From Pseudofrankia saprophytica (GTDB lineage Bacteria; Actinomycetota; Actinomycetes; Frankiales; Frankiaceae): a DNA stretch of 64,000 nucleotides. Under the pieces are notes generated by a model, which saw nothing but the letters and a program-made list of their open reading frames with translations, had not been told where the DNA came from and made no database searches. Shown here one piece after another: positions 58,259 through 64,000 of the stretch (positions within the stretch are counted from its first letter, which is position 1; each line of letters starts with the position of its first letter). The stretch lies in the NCBI RefSeq assembly GCF_000235425.2, contig NZ_KI912266.1, forward strand, positions 4,658,787 through 4,722,786, read 5' to 3'. The position numbers and the translations under genes are program-made.

Positions 58259-58657
58259 TCAGGGGTCGAGCGCGGGGCCGCCGCCATACGGGCGCGTCAG
58301 AATCTCCATGCCGTGGCCGGAGGGATCCAGGAAGTACAGGCCGCGGCCGCCGTCGTTGTGGTTGATCTGATTCCGCAGCCGTCCGTGCGGGTCGGCGTAG
58401 TAGACGACCCCGGCTCGCTGGATTCGCGCGAAGGCCGCGTCGAACTCCGGCTCCGACACCTGGAAGGCGTAGTGCTGGGTGGTGATGTTCTCCGCCGGAG
58501 CCGTCGCGAAGTCCAGCGTGACGCCGTTGCTGGTGGCGACCGGGATGAACGGGCCCCATTCCGGGCCTACCTCGAGGCCGAGGATGCCGGCGAGGAACTC
58601 GGCGGACTCCCGGTTGTCTCGGGAATGCACGATCGTGTGGTTCAGGAGGACAGGCAT
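58259..58657 (-). CDS. VOC-family (glyoxalase/dioxygenase fold) protein
   Basis: A 132-residue VOC-fold protein. NHTIVH at the start, QHYAFQV in the middle and GLYFLDPSGHGMEILT near the end give the paired beta-alpha-beta modules with metal-ligand His and Glu. The start is the ATG at 58657; the longer frame upstream is not coding. The substrate could be a lyase, isomerase, dioxygenase or antibiotic-binding type and cannot be told. Confidence 0.85.
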   Translation of the reverse strand: MPVLLNHTIVHSRDNRESAEFLAGILGLEVGPEWGPFIPVATSNGVTLDFATAPAENITTQHYAFQVSEPEFDAAFARIQRAGVVYYADPHGRLRNQINHNDGGRGLYFLDPSGHGMEILTRPYGGGPALDP

Positions 58658-58893
58658 GCGCAGGTCTCCGTGGGCGTTCCGGCGCCTCCATGCCTCACCC
58701 GGCCGGTGACCGGCACGCGGCGCCAGAATCGAGCCTATGCGCGACCGGGCCCGCGCACCCGCGGCACGGCGGAGCGTTCGGCGCGGGTAGGGTAGCCTGC
58801 GGCGCGGGACGAGTCGTCCGCTCTCGGGCGGCTTGCCCGGTCCTGGTCGGACCCGTGTTTGGTTGGACTCGGTGCTGGTCGGAATGGTGGCCC

Positions 58894-60780
58894 ATGACAT
58901 CTTCCGTTGGGCGCCTGCGTGCCCCGGGGCCCCGAGATCCCACGACGATCGGTCCATACCGAGTCCGCGCCCTGATCGGCGAGGGCGGCATGGGCCGGGT
59001 CTACCTCGCGAGCTCACCCGCCGGCCGGCTCGCGGCGGTCAAGGTGATCAGCCCGGCCGTCGCCGGTGACCCCGTGTTCCGGGAGCGGTTCCGCCGGGAG
59101 GTCGCGGCGGCGCGCAGGATCGCCGGCGCGTTCACCGCGCCCGTGGCGGACGCCGACCCGGACGGCCGACAGCCCTGGCTCGCCACCCAGTACGTGCCCG
59201 GGCCTTCGCTGCGCGACGCCGTCGAGGTGCTCGGCCCGCTGGAGCTGGAGACCTGCTTCATGCTGGGCGCCCGCATGCTTGAGGCACTCATGGCCGTCCA
59301 CCGGGACGGCCTCGCCCACCGGGACCTGAAGCCCAGCAATGTCCTGCTCGCCGCCGACGGCCCGCGGCTCATCGACTTCGGGATCGCCCGGGCCGCCGAC
59401 CAGACGACGCTCACCCGCACCGGCGAGGTGTTCGGCACCGCCGCCTACATGTCGCCCGAGCAGGCGATGGGCGACGAGGTCGGCCCCGCCTGCGACGTGT
59501 TCGCGTTCGCGCTCGTCCTGATCTTCGCGTCCACCGGCCGCGATCCGTACGGGTCCGGCGACCCGGCGGCATTGCTGTTCCGGATCGTGCACGACCTGCC
59601 GGACCTGCGCGACGTGCCCGCGGCGCTGCGGGAACGCCTGCGGCCCTGCCTGGCCAAGGATCCGGCGGTCCGCCCGGCCCCGGCCACGCTGCTGAAGCTG
59701 TTCGCCGCCGATCTCGGCCCGTCGCCGGCCTGGCCGCCCGGGGTGGCCCGGCTGATCCGGGAGCGGGAGGCCGAGATCGCGGCCTGGCTGCCGGCCGCGC
59801 CCCGCTCCCCCGCGCCCGCCGGCGCGGCAAGGCCCGCGCTCCCGCCCGCACCCGCCTCCCAGCCCGACGCGGCCCCGGGACCGGGACCACGACCTCCGGT
59901 TCCGCCCGGCCCGGCACCGCTCAAGCCGACCCGGCGTGAATCGCCACCGCCGGGCGCGGCGGAGCGGCAGGTCGCGGTCCGCCCGGTGCCGGCACTGCCA
60001 GCGCCACCAGCCCCGCGGGCACTGCCGGCACCCCAGCTACCACGTGCACCCCAGCTACCGCAGGCACCGCAGGCACCGGCCAGGCTGGCGCCGTCAGCCG
60101 GACCGGCTGTCCTCGTGGGGCCGGGCGCCCAGCGCCCGCCGGTACCGGCGCCGGGTTACCCGCCAGTCGCGCCGACGAGGGTCGCCCTGTCCGAGAACGG
60201 CTCGGACGAATCCTGCGTCTTCACCGGCAGACGGTGGCCCAACGTGGTCGCCGGAGTCTCGGCACTCCTGGCCGTCGTGCTCGCGCTGATCACGGTTCTG
60301 GTCTGCCTCGGCACCCTGGGCAGCAAGGACCCCGCCGTCGGGGCCGGGGCCAGGCTGGTCGGCACGATCCTCGGCGCGGGTGCCCTGTTCTTCGCCGTCA
60401 CAAGCCTGCGGCGCGCGGTGTGGCGGCTTCACCTGGCGTTCCGTCCACCCTGCCTCTCCGTCACGCCGGGCGGCATCCAGGCGCGGGCGGGCGGGCGCCA
60501 CTACGACATCCCGTGGTCGCAGGCACGCGGCGCCCGGGTCATCCGCCTGGGCCAGCGCGAGGTGGTCGCGGTCTGGCCGACGCCGGAGTGGGCGCTGCGC
60601 ACACCCCACGTCGACCGCCCCGCCCGGTGGATCCCGCGCAACCGCAGCCTGTGCATCTGGCGAAGCCCGGCGATGAACTGCGACCTGCTCCTCGACGTCC
60701 GCCTGCTCTACCCGGCCACCGCCCAACGCCTGACCACAGCCATCGCCGTCCTGGCCAGCCGCTACGCCCCCCACCGCTAG
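58894..60780 (+). CDS. Ser/Thr protein kinase with two membrane helices and a PH-like tail
   Basis: A 628-residue PknB-type kinase. The glycine loop IGEGGMG, Lys50 (AAVK), H142-R-D144 and D161-F-G are all intact, so it should be active. A Pro/Ala-rich linker of about 150 residues (roughly 290-445) contains LPAPQLPRAPQLPQAPQAP repeats. Two helices follow (about 450-480 and 490-515) and then a domain resembling bacterial PH folds (PPCLSVTPGGIQARAGGRHYDIPWSQ) in place of the usual external sensor. The ATG at 58894 is the likely start, although its ribosome site is weak. Confidence 0.88.
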   Translation: MTSSVGRLRAPGPRDPTTIGPYRVRALIGEGGMGRVYLASSPAGRLAAVKVISPAVAGDPVFRERFRREVAAARRIAGAFTAPVADADPDGRQPWLATQYVPGPSLRDAVEVLGPLELETCFMLGARMLEALMAVHRDGLAHRDLKPSNVLLAADGPRLIDFGIARAADQTTLTRTGEVFGTAAYMSPEQAMGDEVGPACDVFAFALVLIFASTGRDPYGSGDPAALLFRIVHDLPDLRDVPAALRERLRPCLAKDPAVRPAPATLLKLFAADLGPSPAWPPGVARLIREREAEIAAWLPAAPRSPAPAGAARPALPPAPASQPDAAPGPGPRPPVPPGPAPLKPTRRESPPPGAAERQVAVRPVPALPAPPAPRALPAPQLPRAPQLPQAPQAPARLAPSAGPAVLVGPGAQRPPVPAPGYPPVAPTRVALSENGSDESCVFTGRRWPNVVAGVSALLAVVLALITVLVCLGTLGSKDPAVGAGARLVGTILGAGALFFAVTSLRRAVWRLHLAFRPPCLSVTPGGIQARAGGRHYDIPWSQARGARVIRLGQREVVAVWPTPEWALRTPHVDRPARWIPRNRSLCIWRSPAMNCDLLLDVRLLYPATAQRLTTAIAVLASRYAPHR

Positions 60781-60898
60781 GCCGTCCCGGGCCTCCAGGC
60801 CCGCCCCGAGGCCGCCTGACCTGGGCCGGCGGTCCGATCATTCGCTGTCCGGTACGCGACCCGAGCCGGGAAGGCTCGGGGAAGAGGCGCGAGCGACA

Positions 60899-61702
60899 GT
60901 GGGCGGCATGGATCGACTGCGTATTGCTGACCTTGGGACCGTCCTGTCGGTGTGGGCGCATCCCGATGACGAGACCTATCTGGCGGGCGGGCTGATGGCC
61001 GCCGCCGCGGCGAACGGCCAACGGGTGGTGTGCGTCGCCCTGACCGCTGGCGAGCACGGCACCGACGACCCCGCGACCTGGCCACCGGAGCGCCTCGGCG
61101 CGGTGCGCCGGCTCGAGGCGGACGCCGCGATGGCCGTGCTCGGAGTCCGGGAGCACCGGATCGTCGGGATGCCCGACGGCGGGCTGGCGGGCTGGGGCCC
61201 GGTCGGGGCGCGGCTGGTCGCCCAGGTGATCGACGAGGTGCGTCCCGACACCGTCGTGACCTTTGGACCGGACGGGACGACCTTCCACCCCGACCATGTC
61301 GCCGTGCATCGCTGGGTACGCCACGCCTGGGAGGAGAGCGGTCGTGGTTTCCGACTGCTGGAGGCGGCGTGGACGACGGAGGCACTCGAACGCTTCGCGG
61401 ACCTGCACGACGAGTTTCGGGTGTTCATGACCGACGGCCGCCCGGCCGGAGTGCCCGCGGAGGCGCTGTCCGTGCGCGTCGCGCTCGACGGGCCCGAACT
61501 CGACCGCAAGGTGGCGGCACTGCGGGCGATGGCGAGCCAGATCGGACCGACCGTCGACGCGTTCGGCCTGGCCCGGTTCACCGACTGGGTGGCCGAGGAA
61601 CGCTTCGTAGACGTGGCCGTCACCGCCGACGAACCGGCCATGGCGTCGGCGTCGGCGGGCAGCGAGGCGCCGGCGGAACCGGAACTGGCAGCGGTCGGCT
61701 AG
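60899..61702 (+). CDS. PIG-L/LmbE-family N-deacetylase
   Basis: A 267-residue zinc amidohydrolase of the GlcNAc-PI/MshB deacetylase family. The zinc motif is AHPDDE (H21, D24), with HPDHVAVHR supplying the third ligand. Members deacetylate GlcNAc-inositol, mycothiol precursors or antibiotic intermediates. The GTG at 60899 follows GAAGAGG; an ATG at 60908 is possible. Its stop codon overlaps the stop of the convergent ketosynthase within the palindrome CTAG. Confidence 0.88.
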   Translation: MGGMDRLRIADLGTVLSVWAHPDDETYLAGGLMAAAAANGQRVVCVALTAGEHGTDDPATWPPERLGAVRRLEADAAMAVLGVREHRIVGMPDGGLAGWGPVGARLVAQVIDEVRPDTVVTFGPDGTTFHPDHVAVHRWVRHAWEESGRGFRLLEAAWTTEALERFADLHDEFRVFMTDGRPAGVPAEALSVRVALDGPELDRKVAALRAMASQIGPTVDAFGLARFTDWVAEERFVDVAVTADEPAMASASAGSEAPAEPELAAVG

Positions 61703-62844
61703 GGATAGCCGGATGGTTGGACGGCGGTCAGGAGGGCGGCAGCGTAGGAGAAGCGGGCGCTTTCCGGGGAGCAGACGAGGATCTTGTCGCCGGAGGTGAG
61801 CCGGCCGGACCTGACCAGCTCGTCGAGCATCAGGTAGACCGACGCCGAACCGACGTTGCCGACCCGGTCGAGGTTGGTGAACCAGGCGTCCGCGGCAATG
61901 CCGATGCCGGCCGCCGAGAGGCCTTCCCGGATCTTTTCCGCGAAGAAGGCCGACGACAGGTGCGGCAGAAACCAGGTGACGGCGGCCGGGTCGAAGGCCC
62001 CCCGGTCGACGAGACCGGTGACGAATTCCACGGCCTTCGGGACAATGTGGCGTTCGAGCAGCTTCACGTCCTGCCGGATCGCGAATACGCTTTCGGCCAT
62101 CCACCCCGCCGGGTCGAGGTCGTGGTAGCCGATCAGTGTCGATCCTGACTTCACCCCGCCGGCGTACATGCAGGGCTCCAGCTCGCCGGCGAAGGAGACC
62201 ATCTCGACCCACTCGACCTTCAGAGAGGTCCTCGCGGGATCCGGTGCCGGCTCCATCAGGACGGCGCCCGCACCGTCGCTGAGCATCCAGCGCAGGAAGT
62301 CCTTCTCGAAGGCGAGGTAGCCGTTCTTCCGAACCTCCTGAATCCTCTCCAGCTCGGCCGCGAACTTGTCCGCCGTCAGCTGCGCCGAGATGCGCTCGGA
62401 CCCGGTCGCGACCGCGTTGGTCGCGCTGCCGGACCCGACCGAGAGAAACGCGGTCTTCAACGACTGCATGCCGGCATTGCACGCGCCGGAGAACGAGTAG
62501 GTCTCGACCGGTCCGATACCGAGCTCGCCGTGCACCATCGACGCGTGGCCCGGGAGGATCTGGTCGGGCGAGGTCGTTCCGCAGGCGAGCAGCCGCAGCT
62601 TGGCCAGGTCGTCGCCCGGGAGAAGGGCCCGGACCGCCCGGGCCACGAGCGCCGCGTTGGTCAGCCGCTCCCGCCCAGGCCCCAGTGCGTAGTGCCGGCT
62701 GGTGATGCCGTTGCGGCCCAGGATGATCCGCCGGATGCGCGACGGCCGTCCGCCGACCATGCCAAGGTAGGCCTCGATGTCGTCGTTGGCCACGGGATCG
62801 TGGGGAAGGAAGCTCGCCGTCCGGGTGATGTAGACGTCGTCCAC
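61699..62844 (-). CDS. Ketoacyl-ACP synthase III-like, DarB type
   Basis: A 381-residue KAS III-fold enzyme. The nucleophile C122 lies in YSFSGACNAGM, with a catalytic His in WFLPHLSS and Asn in DRVGNVGSAS. The N-terminus (VYITRTASFLPHDPVANDDIEAYLGM) is like DarB-type synthases that make dialkylresorcinol and flexirubin precursors, from my memory of that family. No DarA cyclase or carrier protein is adjacent in the window, so it looks like an orphan. The GTG at 62844 has GGAG just upstream. Confidence 0.82.
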   Translation of the reverse strand: MDDVYITRTASFLPHDPVANDDIEAYLGMVGGRPSRIRRIILGRNGITSRHYALGPGRERLTNAALVARAVRALLPGDDLAKLRLLACGTTSPDQILPGHASMVHGELGIGPVETYSFSGACNAGMQSLKTAFLSVGSGSATNAVATGSERISAQLTADKFAAELERIQEVRKNGYLAFEKDFLRWMLSDGAGAVLMEPAPDPARTSLKVEWVEMVSFAGELEPCMYAGGVKSGSTLIGYHDLDPAGWMAESVFAIRQDVKLLERHIVPKAVEFVTGLVDRGAFDPAAVTWFLPHLSSAFFAEKIREGLSAAGIGIAADAWFTNLDRVGNVGSASVYLMLDELVRSGRLTSGDKILVCSPESARFSYAAALLTAVQPSGYP

Positions 62845-63268
62845 CTGGCTCCGATCAGGGACTCGTCATGCCGTCGCCATACCGGCAAAAGCGCGGGAAC
62901 GGGCCGAGTGACGGGGAATTGAACGACTCGAAGGATCCGGCGGCCACGAAATACGGCGCCGTCGGCGAACAAAAAGCTAGGTGCGAGCGTCGAGGCGGTC
63001 AATCTGGTTGACCACGCCGTGAGCCAGGTCATAACCACTCCGCCGCCCGAAGCCCGGCCCGGGCGGCGACCGGGGTCTTTCCTGAGATGCGGAGCGCCCG
63101 CCTCCGGAGAGTGAAAACGATGCGACCACGACGGTCGATCCGTACGCTTCGCATTTGTTCACCAACGCCCGCTGCCCACCAGCGGGCCACATTCACCGTT
63201 CGCCACCGGCGCCCGGTGCGGGCGGCCGCCCAGTGCGGCTGGCGAGGCCCAGGCGTCCGGCGGGGTGA
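62845..63268. other. Intergenic region upstream of the DarB-like gene
   Basis: This 424-bp gap has lower GC than its surroundings around 62930-62985 and should hold the promoter of the DarB-like gene. A 71-codon frame on the minus strand (62977-63192) has weak third-position G/C bias and I do not call it. Nothing else is evident. Confidence 0.4.
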
Positions 63269-64000
63269 CTACCGGCGGGGTGGCGGCAGCAGCCCGAGGC
63301 GGGCGGTGATGGCGCCCAGCTGGAAGCGGCTGGTCACGCCGTGCTGGACATAGAGGTCGGCGACGTCGCGCCGGACGGTGCGTGGGGTGATCCCGAGGCG
63401 GTCGGCGACGGCCTGGTCGGTGTGCCCCTGGGCCAGCAGCGCCAGCACCGCCCCGCGGCGTGCCTGCTCGGAGCCGTCGGCCGGCGGCCGCGGACCGTTC
63501 AGCGGCTGCGCGTCCTTGTGCACCCGCTCGACCAGGTCACTGATCACCGCCAGCGGGCCAGGCGCGCGCACCAGCAGCGCACCCTGACCAAGGTCGTCCG
63601 GGTCGACGGGCAGGACGGCCTCCCGCCCGTCGACGATCATCACCCGCATCGGCACGAGGGCGCTCTGGCGCACCCAGCCGACCGCCGGCAGCCGCCCACC
63701 GCCCAGCGCCCTGGCCGCCGCCACCTGGTCGGGCGTCCACACCGAGGCGACCCGCACCCCCCGGCCGGCCGCCCTCGCCAGTCCCTGCAGCATGTCCACC
63801 GCGGCCGGTCGCGGCGGGGTCGGCCCGGACAGCAGGAAGCCGATCTGGGTGGTCGCGTTCTCGACCAGCTCGGCGATCTGCACCCACACCTGGTGCGGGT
63901 CGAGGATCGCGGCCACCCCGTCGGCGTTGTCGGGGCGGCGACGGCCGCCGACGTAGTCCGACAGCAGCCGGCTGCGGTACAGCGCGGTCCGCTGCGCGAC
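63269..64000 (-). CDS. TrmB/LuxR-like transcriptional regulator (5' end cut by window edge)
   Basis: At least 243 residues are visible and the frame is open to the right edge; residues before the first GTG (63916) read RTALYRSRLLSDYVGG, typical of this family, so the gene continues outside. The middle resembles the phospholipase-D-like fold of TrmB-type regulators, and the C-terminus is a LuxR helix-turn-helix (LLAQGHTDQAVADRLGITPRTVRRDVADL). Frankia and Streptomyces carry many such orphan regulators, often beside biosynthetic genes. Confidence 0.82.
   Translation of the reverse strand, partial: VAQRTALYRSRLLSDYVGGRRRPDNADGVAAILDPHQVWVQIAELVENATTQIGFLLSGPTPPRPAAVDMLQGLARAAGRGVRVASVWTPDQVAAARALGGGRLPAVGWVRQSALVPMRVMIVDGREAVLPVDPDDLGQGALLVRAPGPLAVISDLVERVHKDAQPLNGPRPPADGSEQARRGAVLALLAQGHTDQAVADRLGITPRTVRRDVADLYVQHGVTSRFQLGAITARLGLLPPPRR

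Noticed and set aside
62977-63192. A 71-codon minus-strand frame upstream of the DarB-like gene, considered as a carrier protein
   Set aside because: Weak third-position bias, no DSL phosphopantetheine motif and no good ribosome site.

Overview
The window is very GC-rich with a strong G/C bias at third codon positions, many GTG starts, frequent 4-base GTGA start/stop overlaps, and families such as CehA/McbA-type metallohydrolases, SCP-x-type thiolase with a DUF35 partner, a Rieske oxygenase, LuxR/HisKA_3 two-component pairs and Ser/Thr kinases. This points to an actinomycete chromosome. Frankia or Pseudofrankia is my best guess, but that is inference from gene content. I saw no rRNA, tRNA, CRISPR array or intact insertion sequence. 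Both edges cut genes: an ABC-2 permease on the left and a TrmB/LuxR-like regulator on the right.

Layout. 1-2.6 kb: ABC-2 exporter (two permeases, one ATPase). 2.6-6.2 kb (minus): operon with a multicopper oxidase and three membrane proteins. 6.7-9.9 kb: sensor kinase, response regulator and a decayed WD40 fragment. 9.9-12.9 kb: exported PHP-type metallohydrolase and, divergently, a NodB deacetylase. 12.9-17.1 kb: thiolase plus DUF35 protein, divergent from an SdsA-type alkyl sulfatase. 17.3-24.0 kb: complete Mrp Na+/H+ antiporter operon (fused AB, then C, D, E, F, G), followed by a 48-residue protein with a structured leader and an HSL-type hydrolase. 25.3-28.3 kb (minus): second two-component pair. 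28.4-29.3 kb: tandem pair of paralogous small membrane proteins, then a palindrome-rich intergenic stretch. 29.7-32.2 kb (minus): FAD monooxygenase and PadR regulator.

32.3-38.15 kb (minus) holds the most informative system. A guanidine-I (ykkC) riboswitch precedes a ureohydrolase resembling the nickel-dependent guanidine hydrolase GdmH. A substrate-binding lipoprotein, permease and ATPase of a nitrate/taurine-type importer follow. Together they read as guanidine sensing, uptake and hydrolysis to urea and ammonia.

38.4-43.2 kb: a PAS-GAF sensor ending after its phosphoacceptor helix without an ATPase domain, a secreted DUF5995 protein behind a hairpin-rich leader, and a double-hotdog thioesterase-like protein. 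43.2-46.4 kb: a MarR regulator fused to a GGA-repeat domain, divergent from an ABC-2 exporter across a 5-unit repeat array. 46.5-50.4 kb: TlpA-like lipoprotein with CcdA, a GlcD-type flavoprotein, a 16-bp tandem repeat and an SRPBCC-like protein. 50.5-51.6 kb (minus): Rieske oxygenase. 52.2-57.1 kb: a 1638-residue pseudokinase/AAA/GAF/GGDEF protein. 57.4-64 kb: an HTH-PASTA regulator with a likely leaderless promoter, a VOC protein, a Ser/Thr kinase with a PH-like tail, a PIG-L deacetylase, a DarB-like ketosynthase and the cut regulator.
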